A stretch of DNA of 64,000 bases from Modestobacter sp. L9-4 (GCF_019112525.1 NZ_CP077800.1:2914001-2978000), one strand, 5' to 3'. Positions 44,478 through 53,622 are shown, counted from the stretch's first letter. A program made the numbers and translations. Notes: generated by a model not told the origin, from the sequence alone.

Positions 44478-45848
44478 TCACTGCGCCCGGACGGCGTTGT
44501 ACCGGTCGAGGGAGACCAGCCGCTCGTGCGCGTGGTCGACGATCGGCGCGGGGTAGCCCGCCGGGATGCCGCCGGGCGCCGTCCACGGCTCGTGCACGTA
44601 CTTCGGGTCCAGGTCGCGCAGCTCGGGCACCCACTGCTTGACGTAGGTGCCGTCGGGGTCGAACTTCTTGCCCTGGGTGACCGGGTTGAACACCCGGTAG
44701 TACGGCGAGGAGTCGGTGCCGGTGCCGGCCACCCACTGCCAGCCGTGCTGGTTGCTGGCCAGGTCGCCGTCGACCAGGTGCTCCATGAAGACCTTCGCGC
44801 CCACCGTCCACTCCTGGTGCAGGTCCTTCACCAGGAACGAGGCGACGATCATGCGCACCCGGTTGTGCACGTAGGCCTCGCCGAGCATCTGCCGCATGCC
44901 GGCGTCGATGATCGGGAAGCCGGTGCGGCCGGTGCGCCAGGCCTCGAGCAGCTCGTCGGCGTGCGGGCCGGAGTCGTAGGCCATCGACTGCAGTTCGGGC
45001 TTCAGGTAGGCGCGGGCGGAGTCGGGACGGTGCCAGAGGACGTCGGCGTAGAAGTCCCGCCAGGCCAGCTCGTCGGTGTAGCGGCGGACCGACTCTCCGC
45101 CGTCGTCGTGCGCGGCCAGGTCGGCGACCAGCGTGCGCGGGTGCACGCAGCCGTACTTCAGGTAGGCCGAGAGCCGGCTCGTGCCGTTGGTGCCGGGGGT
45201 GTTGCGGCCCTCGGCGTACCCGAGCAGCCGCTCGTCGCGGAAGTGCGCCCAGGCGTCGAGCCCGGCGGCCTCACCGGCCGGGGGCAGTCGGACGCCGTCC
45301 AGCTCGGGCCGCGGGGGCGGGTCGTCGGAGCGCACCCCGGTCGCCCACGGGACGTCGTCCGGGCGCGGGGCGGGTGCGTGCCAGCCGTGCTCGCGCCAGG
45401 CGCGGGTGAACGGGGTGAAGACCTTGAACGGGGTGCCGTCGTTCTTCACCACCCGGCCGGGGGCGACCAGGTACGGCGAGCCCGTCCGCACGAAGGGGAC
45501 GTCGCCCAGCGCCTGCTCGACCGCCGTGTCGCGCTGCCGGCCGTACGGGCCGGCGTCGGCGGTGAGGTGCACCGACCCCGCGCCCAGCTCCTCGACCAGC
45601 CGGGGGAGCACCTGGGCGGGGTCGCCGGTGCGGAACACCAGCGCCCCGCCGGTCTGCTCGCGCAGGTCGGCGAGGCAGTCGAGCAGGAAGGCCCGGCGCG
45701 GGTCGCCCGCGGGACCGTAGATGCGGTCGTCGAAGACGAACACCGGCAGCACGCTGCCGTCGGGACCGGCCGCCTCGATCGCGGCCAGCAGTGCCGGGTG
45801 GTCGGTCAGCCGGAGGTCGCGGCGGAACCAGAGGACAGCGGTGGGCAC
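44478..45848 (-). CDS. phr: Deoxyribodipyrimidine photolyase
   Basis: Light-driven repair enzyme for cyclobutane dimers, 456 residues. N-terminal antenna-binding domain begins TAVLWFRRDLRLTDHPAL; the FAD domain has GTSRLSAYLKYGCVHPR, HNRVRMIVASFLVKDL and NQHGWQWVAGTGTDSSPYYR. Trp residues at the electron-transfer positions are kept. GTG 45848 has TAGGCT 7 bases upstream (45856-45861, minus), a leaderless arrangement that supports this start over 45866. It lies between a GNAT gene and nei. Confidence 0.93.
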   Translation of the reverse strand: MPTAVLWFRRDLRLTDHPALLAAIEAAGPDGSVLPVFVFDDRIYGPAGDPRRAFLLDCLADLREQTGGALVFRTGDPAQVLPRLVEELGAGSVHLTADAGPYGRQRDTAVEQALGDVPFVRTGSPYLVAPGRVVKNDGTPFKVFTPFTRAWREHGWHAPAPRPDDVPWATGVRSDDPPPRPELDGVRLPPAGEAAGLDAWAHFRDERLLGYAEGRNTPGTNGTSRLSAYLKYGCVHPRTLVADLAAHDDGGESVRRYTDELAWRDFYADVLWHRPDSARAYLKPELQSMAYDSGPHADELLEAWRTGRTGFPIIDAGMRQMLGEAYVHNRVRMIVASFLVKDLHQEWTVGAKVFMEHLVDGDLASNQHGWQWVAGTGTDSSPYYRVFNPVTQGKKFDPDGTYVKQWVPELRDLDPKYVHEPWTAPGGIPAGYPAPIVDHAHERLVSLDRYNAVRAQ

Positions 45849-45885
45849 GCCGCTGAGCCTAGGCAACCCGGTTGCGCACCGCAGG

Positions 45886-46206
45886 TCAGCTGGCGGCGGC
45901 GACCAGCCCGAACGTGGGCCGGTCGGCCTCGGCGACGAGATCGAGGTCGGCGGGGTGGTCGAGCAGGTACTTGCGGATGAACGAGCAGTAGGGGAGCACG
46001 TGCAGGTGGCGCTCCCGGGCCGAGGTCAGCACGCCGGCGACCAGCTGCGTGCCCAGCCCGCGGCCGCCCATCGCCGGGTCGACCTCGGTGTGCGGGAGGG
46101 TCATCAGCTCGTCGTCGACGTGGTACGTCGCGAAGCCGACGACGCGGTCGTCGTCCCGGATCTCGAACCGTCCCCGCTCGGGGACGTCGACCACGGTGAT
46201 CTCCAT
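45886..46206 (-). CDS. Small GNAT acetyltransferase (YidJ/CG-type)
   Basis: A 106-residue minimal GNAT protein. It carries the acetyl-CoA loop GGRGLGTQLV and the family motif PYCSFIRKYLLDHP, with a possible catalytic Cys in CSF. This group acts on unknown substrates. ATG 46206 is preceded by GGAG about 8-13 bases upstream. It is the first of three minus-strand genes with phr and nei; a 37-base gap holds the phr -10 element. Confidence 0.83.
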   Translation of the reverse strand: MEITVVDVPERGRFEIRDDDRVVGFATYHVDDELMTLPHTEVDPAMGGRGLGTQLVAGVLTSARERHLHVLPYCSFIRKYLLDHPADLDLVAEADRPTFGLVAAAS

Positions 46207-46404
46207 CTGGGTTCTCCACCTCCCGCGGCGCCGGCGTCGTTGCCGGGGCATGTGCGTGTTGGACAAGGTAACTGTTGCGACACGTTGCCGCCCGCATCTG
46301 TTCCGACGCGTTGGAGGGCGGGGAGGTTCCCTCGGTCCGGACGGCCGCCCGCTAGCCTCGTCCCCGCACACCCCGGTCGGGAGCGCTGCTCGCGCGCCCG
46401 ACGA

Positions 46405-46480
46405 GCCCCCGTAGCTCAGGGGATAGAGCATCGGTTTCCTAAACCGTGTGCCGCAGGTTCGAATCCTGCCGGGGGCACCA
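46405..46480 (+). tRNA. tRNA-Arg (anticodon CCT)
   Basis: Acceptor arm GCCCCCG (46405-46411) pairs with CGGGGGC (46470-46476). The D-arm GCTC..GAGC, anticodon loop TTCCTAA reading codon AGG, and T-arm with GGTTCGAATCC are all present. The 3' CCA (46478-46480) is encoded. A TAGCCT hexamer upstream (about 46352-46357) may be its -10 element. Confidence 0.95.
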
Positions 46481-46636
46481 CGACGAGCGCGCCGGCTCCA
46501 CCGGCGGCCCGCGACCTCACGTACCGCGCCCGCAGTAGTCGGGTCACCGCGTGCGGATGACGACCGCAGCTCCGCCCGCGACCAGGGTCTTCCTCATCAG
46601 GTCCGCACCGCGGACCACGGTCACCGAGGGGTCCCG

Positions 46637-48859
46637 ATGTCCAGGTTCTTGTCCCGGGTCGGCGCGTTCAGCGCCGGTCACCGCGGGGTGGTGGCGGTCG
46701 CGTGGGTGCTGGTCACCGCCGTCTTCGCCCTGCTCACCGTCACCGGCGCGAAGTTCTCCGACTCCGCCTTCTCCATCGCGGGTGCGGAGTCCACCACCGC
46801 CCTGGCCACCATGGAGCGCGAGTTCCCGGAGCGGGTGGCCCCGGACGAGGGCGAGCTGCTGCTGGTCGTGCAGGCCGCCGACGGCGCCACGGTCACCGAC
46901 GCCGCCTCCGCCGCGCTGGTGGGCGACCTGGTCGCCCGCGCCCAGGACGTGCCCAGCGTGCTCAGCGCCTCGGACCCCTTCGACGAGCAGCAGCCCTTCG
47001 TCTCCGAGGACGGGACGGTCGCGGTCTCCACCCTGGCCGTCGAGCTCGAGACCGACGGTGCGGAGGTCGACCAGGCGCGGGTGGAGGCCGACCTGCGGGC
47101 CGCCGCTGCCGACCTCACCGCGGCTGGGCTCCGGCTCGAGGTGGGCGGCGCGCTGGAGGACGGTCCGCCGGAGATCCTCGGGCCGACCGAGGCCGTCGGC
47201 GCGGTCGTCGCCTTCGTCGTCCTGCTGATCACCTTCGGGTCGCTGGCCGCGGCCGGCGCCAACATGCTCATGGCCCTGGCCGGTGTGGCCGTCGGGGTGC
47301 TCGGCGTCCTCGGCTGGTCGGCGACCGGCGAGGGCATCCAGTCCACGACGCTGGTGCTGGCCGTGATGCTGGGCCTGGCGGTCGGGATCGACTACACGCT
47401 CTTCATCCTGTCCCGCTTCCGCGACGAGCTGCGGGCCGGGCTGGACACCAGGGCCGCCATCGCCCGGGCCACCGGCACCGCCGGCTCCTCGGTGGTCGTC
47501 GCCGGCGCCACCGTGGTCATCGCCCTGGCCGGCCTGGCCCTGGTCCGGATCCCCTTCATCACCGAGATGGGCCTGGGTGCGGCGTTCGGTGTGGTCGTCG
47601 CGGTCCTGCTCTCCCTCACCGCCGTCCCCGCCGTGCTCGCCGGCATGGGCCGCAAGGCACTGCCGAAGCGTGAGCGGGACGGGGCCGCAGCTCCGCGGGA
47701 GGACAGCCGGGCGATGACCGCGCTCTCCTCCTGGGTGCACGGTGTCGTCCGCCGTCCGGTCGTCTTCCTGGTCGCCGGCACCGCGGTCGTCGCCGCACTG
47801 GCCGCCCCGGCCCTGGGCATGGCCACCGAGCTCGACGTGCCCGGCGGGGTCGACCCGGCCAGCTCCCAGCGCGCCGCCTACACGATCGTCAGCGACGCCT
47901 TCGGCGCCGGTGAGCAGGACCCGCTGATCGTGCTCTTCGAGGGCGCCGACCCGGTCGGTGCCGCCGAGGCCGCCACGGCCACCATCACCGGCACCGCCGG
48001 CGTGGTCGACGTCAGCCCGCCACAGGTCGCCGACAGCGGCGACGTCGCCTTCCTCGCCGTCACCAGTGAGTTCGGACCCGCCGACGCCCGCACCAGCACG
48101 CTGGTCGAGGACCTGCGCAGCCAGCTGCAGACGGTCGAGGGCGCCACCGCCTCGGTCACCGGCCAGACCGCGGTGGACGTCGACGTCAACGCCCAGCTCG
48201 CCTCCGGACTGGTGCTCTACCTGATCGCGGTCAGCGCCTTCTCGATCCTGCTGCTCACGCTGGTGTTCCGCTCGATCGCCATCCCGCTGCTGGCCACCGT
48301 GGGCTTCCTGATGTCGCTGGCCGCCGGCCTCGGCGTCACCACGCTGGTCTTCCAGGACGGGGTCGCCGGCTCGCTGTTCGGGCTGGAGGAGTCCCGGCCG
48401 ATCGCCAGCCTGGTGCCGATCATCGTGGTCGGGGTGCTCTTCGGCCTCGCGATGGACTACCAGGTCTTCCTGGTCTCCCGGATCCACGAGGCGCACCGGC
48501 GGGGGCTGTCCACCCGGCAGGCCGTCGTGGCCGGCTTCGGTCAGGCCTCCCCGGTGGTGCTGGCCGCGGCGACGATCATGGCTGCGGTCTTCGCCGGGTT
48601 CGCCCTCAGCGGCGGCGACCCGATGGTCTCCTCGATCGGGCTGGCGCTGGCGGTGGGCGTGCTCGTCGACGCCCTCCTGGTCCGGATGGTCCTGGTCCCT
48701 GCGGCGCTGGAGCTGATGGGCGAGGCCAGCTGGTGGATCCCGCGCTGGCTGGACCGGGTCCTGCCCGACCTGGACGTCGAGGGCCACGGCCTCACCGCGG
48801 ACGACGAGGCCGACGACGCCGAGGTCGAGCGCGACCGGCAGCCGGAGCTCGTCGGCTGA
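46637..48859 (+). CDS. MMPL-family RND transporter
   Basis: Large inner-membrane exporter of 740 residues with 11-12 helices and two external domains, in the MmpL/HpnN group that moves lipids to the outer layers. Both proton-relay pairs are intact: GIDYTLFILSRFRDE in the first half and AMDYQVFLVSRIHE in the second. ATG 46637 has GAGGGG upstream. The C-terminal tail is short and acidic, with no long MmpL3-like cytoplasmic domain. No partner lipoprotein or regulator is next to it. A hairpin follows. Confidence 0.9.
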   Translation: MSRFLSRVGAFSAGHRGVVAVAWVLVTAVFALLTVTGAKFSDSAFSIAGAESTTALATMEREFPERVAPDEGELLLVVQAADGATVTDAASAALVGDLVARAQDVPSVLSASDPFDEQQPFVSEDGTVAVSTLAVELETDGAEVDQARVEADLRAAAADLTAAGLRLEVGGALEDGPPEILGPTEAVGAVVAFVVLLITFGSLAAAGANMLMALAGVAVGVLGVLGWSATGEGIQSTTLVLAVMLGLAVGIDYTLFILSRFRDELRAGLDTRAAIARATGTAGSSVVVAGATVVIALAGLALVRIPFITEMGLGAAFGVVVAVLLSLTAVPAVLAGMGRKALPKRERDGAAAPREDSRAMTALSSWVHGVVRRPVVFLVAGTAVVAALAAPALGMATELDVPGGVDPASSQRAAYTIVSDAFGAGEQDPLIVLFEGADPVGAAEAATATITGTAGVVDVSPPQVADSGDVAFLAVTSEFGPADARTSTLVEDLRSQLQTVEGATASVTGQTAVDVDVNAQLASGLVLYLIAVSAFSILLLTLVFRSIAIPLLATVGFLMSLAAGLGVTTLVFQDGVAGSLFGLEESRPIASLVPIIVVGVLFGLAMDYQVFLVSRIHEAHRRGLSTRQAVVAGFGQASPVVLAAATIMAAVFAGFALSGGDPMVSSIGLALAVGVLVDALLVRMVLVPAALELMGEASWWIPRWLDRVLPDLDVEGHGLTADDEADDAEVERDRQPELVG

Positions 48860-48879
48860 CCCCCGCGACCCCGACCGAC

Positions 48880-48917
48880 CGACCGGCGGTGAGCCCCACT
48901 GGGTTCACCGCCGGTCG
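48880..48917 (+). terminator. Terminator after the MMPL gene
   Basis: Perfect 13-bp arms at 48880-48892 and 48905-48917 with a CCC/GGG inner pair. No U-tract. Confidence 0.65.
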
Positions 48918-48945
48918 GCGTTCGACCCGCCCGAGCGGTCAGGCG

Positions 48946-48975
48946 TTGGACGCCGCCACCGCGGGTCCTTAGATT
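48946..48975 (+). promoter_or_regulatory. Promoter of the two-component operon
   Basis: TTGGAC (48946-48951) and TAGATT (48970-48975) are 18 bp apart, the best sigma-70-type pair in the window. Transcription would begin near 48982, leaving a leader of about 30 bases before the kinase ATG at 49013. Confidence 0.65.
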
Positions 48976-49012
48976 CCAGCTCGCCCCATCACGAGAAGAG
49001 CCCAGTCCTCCC

Positions 49013-50236
49013 ATGCCCGCCCTGCCCGAACGTCCGAGACCCGCCCGGCAGCCCCGTGGTCCGGGCGTGATGCTGCACCGTGCCGACCCCTGGACGCTGG
49101 CGGCGACCGGCCTGGTCGTCATCGCCCTGGTCGCCGGGCTGGTGAGCACCCTCAAGGCCGGCCCCGTCGACCGCGACGAGGTCATCGCCGTCCTGGCGCT
49201 CGGCGTGGTGGGCCTGCTGACCGCGGTCCGTGACACCTGGGTCACCCCGGTGGCCGCGGCCGTGCTCGTCGCCGCCGAGGTGCGCGACCCGGCACCGGCG
49301 GCGACCTGGGCCGTGGCCGGCGGGCTGCTGCTGCTGTTCTCCCTCCGCCGCCCCCGGCTGGACGCGCTCGCCGCCGGAGTGGTGTTCGCCGTGGCCGCCG
49401 CCCTGGCCGACCTGCCGTGGACAGACGGCGTCCTGGGCGGGGGTTCCTTCGGCCTGATCACGCTGGCCGCCGCGGCGGTGGGCATCGGGCAGTGGGTGCA
49501 GGCCCAGCGCCGCTACATGGCCGCCGAGCTGGGTCGCCGGCAGGAGGAGGCCGAGCGCCGCCGGCAGGAGGTCACCCGGCACGTGGCCGAGGAGCGGCTG
49601 CGGATCTCCCGCGACCTGCACGACAGCGTCGCCCACCACTTCGCCGTGGTCAGCATCCAGACCAACCTGGCCCGCGCCCAGCTGACGGCGTCCCCGGCCG
49701 CCGCCGACCGGGCGCTGCAGGACGTGCAGACCGCGGCCCGCAGTGCCCTGGAGGAGCTGCAGCTGTTGCTCGGCGTGCTGCGCGAGGAGTCCGACGCCGT
49801 CCCGCTGCTGCCCGACGTCTCGTCCGAGGACGTCGACGAGCTCGTCGCCAGCTACCGGCGCACCGGCCTGGACGTCGAGTCGGCCGGCGCTGACGTGCTC
49901 GCGCTGCTGCCTGCACCGGCGCGCGCCGCCGTCTACCGCGTGCTGCAGGAGGCGCTCACCAACGCCCACCGCTACGGCGACGGCCGGGCCAGCGCCACGT
50001 TCGCGCACGTCGACCAGGAGGTCCAGCTGACCGTCCGCAACGCCATCGACCCCTCGGCCGTCGCCATCTCCCACGGCGGCGGGCGCGGGCTGCCCGGCAT
50101 GCGCGAGCGGATCGCCGACCTCGGGGGAGTCGTGCAGGCCGGGGCCGAGGCGCGCGACTTCGTCGTCCGGGCCCGGGTGCCGCTCAGCCCCGACCCGGTC
50201 GCGCAGCGCGGCAGCAGTGCGGAGCGCGTCGCGTGA
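49013..50236 (+). CDS. Sensor histidine kinase, DesK/NarL-partner type
   Basis: Membrane kinase of 407 residues. Four to six hydrophobic segments fill residues about 25-165, then a coiled-coil of Arg/Glu-rich helix (about 170-195) leads to the H-box RLRISRDLHDSVAHHFAVVS and a HATPase_c domain with NALTNAHRYGD-like and GGGRGLPGMRERI boxes. No periplasmic sensing domain is visible, so the signal is likely sensed in or near the membrane. It overlaps the regulator gene by GTGA. Confidence 0.9.
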   Translation: MPALPERPRPARQPRGPGVMLHRADPWTLAATGLVVIALVAGLVSTLKAGPVDRDEVIAVLALGVVGLLTAVRDTWVTPVAAAVLVAAEVRDPAPAATWAVAGGLLLLFSLRRPRLDALAAGVVFAVAAALADLPWTDGVLGGGSFGLITLAAAAVGIGQWVQAQRRYMAAELGRRQEEAERRRQEVTRHVAEERLRISRDLHDSVAHHFAVVSIQTNLARAQLTASPAAADRALQDVQTAARSALEELQLLLGVLREESDAVPLLPDVSSEDVDELVASYRRTGLDVESAGADVLALLPAPARAAVYRVLQEALTNAHRYGDGRASATFAHVDQEVQLTVRNAIDPSAVAISHGGGRGLPGMRERIADLGGVVQAGAEARDFVVRARVPLSPDPVAQRGSSAERVA

Positions 50237-50919
50237 CCGGGGTGCGGGTCCTGCTGGTCGACGACCAGGCCATGATCCGGTCCGGCATCCGCGGGCTGCT
50301 CGAGCTGGCCGGCGACCTCGTCGTCGTCGGGGAGGCCGCCGACGGCCGGCACGCGGTGAGCATGGCGCGGGCGCTGCGGCCCGACGTCGTGCTGATGGAC
50401 CTCCAGATGCCCGGCGTCGACGGCATCCAGGCCATCCGGGCCATCCGCGCCGACGAGGCGATCGCGGCCCTGCCGGTGCTGGTGCTCACGACCTTCGACG
50501 AGGACGACAACGTCCTCGTCGCGCTGCAGACCGGCGCCAACGGCTTCCTGGCCAAGTCCGCCGGTCACGAGGAGCTGGTGGCGGCCGTCCGTGCGGTCGC
50601 GGCGGGGGAGTCCTCGCTGTCGGCCGCCGCGACCACCGCCGTCGTCAGCCACCTGGCCAGGACCGCCGGTCGCGTCGCCGCCCGGGAGCAGCCCTCGGTC
50701 GAGGAGGTGCGCGGCCTCGCGGAGCTCACCGCCCGGGAGCGGGAGGTGGTCGGGCTCGTGGTGCGCGGGCTGTCCAACGACGAGATCGCCGGCCACCTCT
50801 TCCTCTCCACCCTCACGGTCAAGACGCACATCAACCGGGCCATGCGGAAGATGCAGGTCTCCGACCGCGCACGGCTCGTGGTGGCGGCCATGCGCGCCGG
50901 TCTGCTCGACGGGCCCTGA
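50233..50919 (+). CDS. NarL/FixJ-family response regulator
   Basis: Regulator of 228 residues: receiver domain (about 1-125) with acidic LVDDQ, phospho-acceptor Asp in DVVLMDLQMPGVDG, Thr in LTTFDE and Lys in GFLAKS; LuxR HTH (about 165-228) with LTAREREVVGLVVRGLSNDE and STLTVKTHINRAMRKM. All residues of a functional receiver are present. It is the partner of the kinase whose gene it overlaps. Target genes are not evident nearby. Confidence 0.92.
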   Translation: MTGVRVLLVDDQAMIRSGIRGLLELAGDLVVVGEAADGRHAVSMARALRPDVVLMDLQMPGVDGIQAIRAIRADEAIAALPVLVLTTFDEDDNVLVALQTGANGFLAKSAGHEELVAAVRAVAAGESSLSAAATTAVVSHLARTAGRVAAREQPSVEEVRGLAELTAREREVVGLVVRGLSNDEIAGHLFLSTLTVKTHINRAMRKMQVSDRARLVVAAMRAGLLDGP

Positions 50920-51061
50920 GAGAGCCCGTGCTGCGGGCGTGTACGACCGCGGGAGTACACGGATCCACTCCCGCAGGACGACGCGCACGCCGCTCGCCGC
51001 GGCCAGACTCGAGCTCGACGACCAGCGGACGACGCCGGTCCCGAGTCCGGAGCCGTGACCC

Positions 51062-51550
51062 GTGAGCACCTGCCTGCTGCAGCGCGTCGAGGAACCGCAG
51101 CGCGCGCCGGTCGAGGTCGGCGGGGGAGTGACCGCGCTGCTCCGCCGCGAGGACGGGGGCGGCCAGTTCGTGCGCTTCGTGGCCGTCGGCGGCACCTCGA
51201 TGCTGCTCTACGGGGTCGTGCTCTGGCTCCTGCAGGGCCTCGGCACGCAGCCGGCGAACCTGGTCGGGTCGCTGGCCTCGACCGTGCTGGCCAACGAGCT
51301 GCACCGGCGGCTCACCTTCCGCGCCGGGGCACACGTCAGCCCCCTCGCCGCGCAGCTGCAGGGCGGCGGCATGGCGCTGGCCGGGGTGGTCCTCACCGCG
51401 GTCGTCCTCGCCGGGGCCGAGACCGCCGTCGGACCGGCCGGCCCGGTCACCCAGCTGCTGCTGGTCACCGCCGTCACCGGCCTCGTCGGGATCGGTCGTT
51501 TCGTCGGGCTGCGATGGGCCTTCGCCGACCGCACCCCGGTGACCGCCTGA
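51062..51550 (+). CDS. GtrA-family membrane protein
   Basis: Small membrane protein of 162 residues with four predicted helices (FVRFVAVGGTSMLLYGVVLW, VGSLASTVLANELHRRLTFR and two more). This is the GtrA/DPMS fold that helps polyprenyl-linked sugars cross or attach at the membrane. GTG 51062 is the first start before the core. No glycosyltransferase is adjacent. It converges on TetR with a shared hairpin. Confidence 0.82.
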   Translation: MSTCLLQRVEEPQRAPVEVGGGVTALLRREDGGGQFVRFVAVGGTSMLLYGVVLWLLQGLGTQPANLVGSLASTVLANELHRRLTFRAGAHVSPLAAQLQGGGMALAGVVLTAVVLAGAETAVGPAGPVTQLLLVTAVTGLVGIGRFVGLRWAFADRTPVTA

Positions 51551-51568
51551 CGGGGGAGGGCCCGTCAG
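51547..51568. terminator. Small convergent hairpin containing both stop codons
   Basis: CTGACGGG (51547-51554) pairs with CCCGTCAG (51561-51568). The GtrA stop (51548-51550) and the TetR stop (51565-51567, minus) lie in opposite arms. Confidence 0.55.
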
Positions 51569-52143
51569 CCCAGTGAGGCGGTCGCGGCGCGCAGCTCCTC
51601 GAGGGCGGCCAGTGCGTGCTGGGCCAGCCCGGTGCCGTCGTCCCGGTCGGTGGCCGCCCACTGCGCGTAGCCGCGCTTGAACGCCAGCACCCCGAGCTCG
51701 GCCGCGAGGTGCGCGGTCGGGTCGGGCACACCCCGGGCGACGAGGGCGTCGGTCATGGCCGCGGCCATGCCGACGCTCTTGAGCGCGTCCCGCTCCTGCA
51801 GCTCGGTGCTGGCGGCCACGGCGGCGTGGATGCGCGGGCCGAGCTCGCGGTTGGCCGGGCCCATCTCGCTGGAGGCCCGTTCCAGGCCGGCGGCCACCGC
51901 CGCCATCGGGGTCGCGTCGGCCGGCGCCTCGGTGATGCCGTCGGCGAGCAGCCGGCTCAGCGTCTCCTGGCCGGCGACCAGCAGCTCGCGCTTGTCGGAG
52001 AAGTGCCGGAAGAACGTGCTGCGGGTGACCCCGGCGCGCTCGGCGATCTGCGCCACCGTCGTCGCGTCGTAGCCCTGCTCGGTGAACAGGTCGACGGCGG
52101 CGACGACGAGCCGCTGGGTCGCCCCCGGTTCCCATCGGCCCAT
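51565..52143 (-). CDS. TetR-family transcriptional regulator
   Basis: Repressor of 192 residues. The HTH region is RLVVAAVDLFTEQGYDATTV..AQIAERAGVTRSTFFRHFSD (about 10-55), followed by a helical ligand domain. TACGCT lies 6 bases before the ATG (52150-52155, minus), giving a leaderless transcript whose -35 falls in operator 1. Two 20-bp palindromes in the divergent region indicate autoregulation and control of the epimerase-like gene. The ligand is unknown. Confidence 0.9.
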   Translation of the reverse strand: MGRWEPGATQRLVVAAVDLFTEQGYDATTVAQIAERAGVTRSTFFRHFSDKRELLVAGQETLSRLLADGITEAPADATPMAAVAAGLERASSEMGPANRELGPRIHAAVAASTELQERDALKSVGMAAAMTDALVARGVPDPTAHLAAELGVLAFKRGYAQWAATDRDDGTGLAQHALAALEELRAATASLG

Positions 52144-52158
52144 GCGACGAGCGTACGT

Positions 52159-52210
52159 GACGGGACAGGTGTCCCATCACTGTGTACGGTGATGGGACAA
52201 CCGTCTCATC
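52159..52210. promoter_or_regulatory. Twin TetR operators
   Basis: Site 1 GACGGGAC-AGGT-GTCCCATC (52159-52178) and site 2 GATGGGAC-AACC-GTCTCATC (52191-52210) are matching 20-bp palindromes with centres 32 bp apart, about three turns. They bracket a -10 TACGGT (52185-52190) whose -35 GGGACA (52162-52167) lies in site 1 at 17 bp spacing; site 2 covers the start point. Confidence 0.7.
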
Positions 52211-52228
52211 ACTTCTCGGGAGCACCCC

Positions 52229-53110
52229 ATGCGCGTCTTCGTCACCGGCGGCACCGGCACCATCGGCTCCGCCGTCGTCACCGAGCTCCTGGCCAACGGC
52301 CACACCGTGCTCGGTCTCGCCCGTTCCGACAGTTCCGCGGCGGCCCTGCAGACCGCCGGTGCCCAGGTGCTCCGCGGGAGCACCGCCGACCTCGACGTCC
52401 TGCGTGCCGGGGCCGCGCAGACCGAGGGCGTGATCTCCCTGGCCTTCGGCCGCGACTACGGCAGCCCGGACGCGGTGGCGGCGAGCATGGCGGAGGAGAG
52501 CGCCGCGATGGCCGCGCTGGGGGCGGAGCTGCTGGGCAGCGACCGGCCGATCGTCACCGTCTCCGGCACGCCCTGGATCCGGGGCCGGCCGTCCACCGAG
52601 CAGGACCCGCTGCCGACCGAGGGCCCGGTCGCCGCGCGGGCGCACTCGGTGAACGCGCTGCTGGACCTGGCCTCCCGCGGGGTCCGCAGCTCCGCCGTGC
52701 GCATGCCGCGCACCGTCCACGACCACGGCACGGGCGGGTTCGCCGGCCTGCTCACCGACATGGCCCGCACTGCGGGGGTGTCCGGCTACCCCGGCGACGG
52801 CACCCAGCGCTGGCCGGCGGTGCACGCGCGCGACGCCGCCGTCCTGTTCCGGCTTGCGCTGGAGAAGGCGCCGGCCGGGACCGCCTGGCACGCGGTCGCC
52901 GACGAGGGCGACACCGTCCGTGACATCGCGACCGTCATCGGGCGGCGGCTGGGCCTGCCGGTCGAGTCCCGGCCGGTCGAGGACTTCGGCCCGTTCGGAC
53001 CGATCTTCGCGATGGACCAGCCGGCGTCCAGTGCCCACACCCGTGCGGCGCTGGGCTGGCAGCCGACGGGCCCGAGCCTGCTCGCCGACCTGGAGAACCT
53101 GCAGCCCTGA
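52229..53110 (+). CDS. NAD(P)-dependent epimerase/reductase-like protein
   Basis: Atypical extended SDR of 293 residues with the cofactor motif VTGGTGTIGSAVVTELL. It lacks an obvious YxxxK pair; SVNALLDLASRG occupies the expected region, so it may bind cofactor without classical catalysis, as many NAD(P)H-binding relatives do. GGGAG precedes the ATG. It is divergent from TetR and preceded by twin operators, so it is probably induced by a xenobiotic. Substrate unknown. Confidence 0.8.
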   Translation: MRVFVTGGTGTIGSAVVTELLANGHTVLGLARSDSSAAALQTAGAQVLRGSTADLDVLRAGAAQTEGVISLAFGRDYGSPDAVAASMAEESAAMAALGAELLGSDRPIVTVSGTPWIRGRPSTEQDPLPTEGPVAARAHSVNALLDLASRGVRSSAVRMPRTVHDHGTGGFAGLLTDMARTAGVSGYPGDGTQRWPAVHARDAAVLFRLALEKAPAGTAWHAVADEGDTVRDIATVIGRRLGLPVESRPVEDFGPFGPIFAMDQPASSAHTRAALGWQPTGPSLLADLENLQP

Positions 53111-53115
53111 CCGCC

Positions 53116-53154
53116 CGTCGACGGCCCGGCCCCACGGGAGCCGGGCCGTCGACG
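53116..53154 (+). terminator. Terminator after the epimerase-like gene
   Basis: Perfect 15-bp arms at 53116-53130 and 53140-53154 with a 9-base loop. The right arm ends where the -10 (GACACT, 53154-53159) of the next gene begins. Confidence 0.7.
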
Positions 53155-53165
53155 ACACTGGGGGC

Positions 53166-53585
53166 ATGGCAGCTCCCTCCGCCGACCGGGCACCCCGACC
53201 GCTGACCGCCACCGAGCGCGCACTGCTCGACGCGCTGCTCGCGCACGACTTCACCGGCGCCGACGTGCTCCGCGCCCAGCTCGACACGGTCACGGCGACG
53301 CCGGGCTGCACCTGCGGCTGCGGCACGATCGACCTGCACGTCCCCGGCGCCGCCCCGAACGCCGGGGTCGCCGGCCCCGCCCCGGTGGAGGGCACCGTCT
53401 CCGGTCCCGACGGCCGGCCCACCGGCGGCGTCCTGCTGTTCGTCGAGGACGGCCGGCTCGCCCGCCTGGACATCACCTCCCACGGCGACCCGCTGCCGGT
53501 CCCGGACCCCGCGACCGTGACCTGGGGCGACACCGCGTGGGCCCGCCCCGACACCGTCCGCCGTCCGGCCCGCTACCGCCGCTGA
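53166..53585 (+). CDS. Uncharacterised protein with a CTCGCG cysteine motif
   Basis: A 139-residue cytoplasmic protein of unknown function. A helical N-terminus (LTATERALLDALLAHDFTGA) is followed by PGCTCGCGTIDLHV, with three Cys in six residues, then a beta-rich part with GGVLLFVEDGRLARLDI and a WGDTAWARPDT end. The Cys cluster suggests metal binding. GACACT at 53154-53159 lies 6 bases before the ATG, a leaderless arrangement. Confidence 0.7.
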   Translation: MAAPSADRAPRPLTATERALLDALLAHDFTGADVLRAQLDTVTATPGCTCGCGTIDLHVPGAAPNAGVAGPAPVEGTVSGPDGRPTGGVLLFVEDGRLARLDITSHGDPLPVPDPATVTWGDTAWARPDTVRRPARYRR

Positions 53586-53622
53586 GCGGGTGGCCGGCCC
53601 GGGAACGGGTAGCGGCCTCGCC

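Noticed and set aside
46544-48787. Minus-strand open frame inside the MMPL gene
   Set aside because: Low-complexity shadow without motif; the plus-strand protein has both DY pairs and the expected helices.
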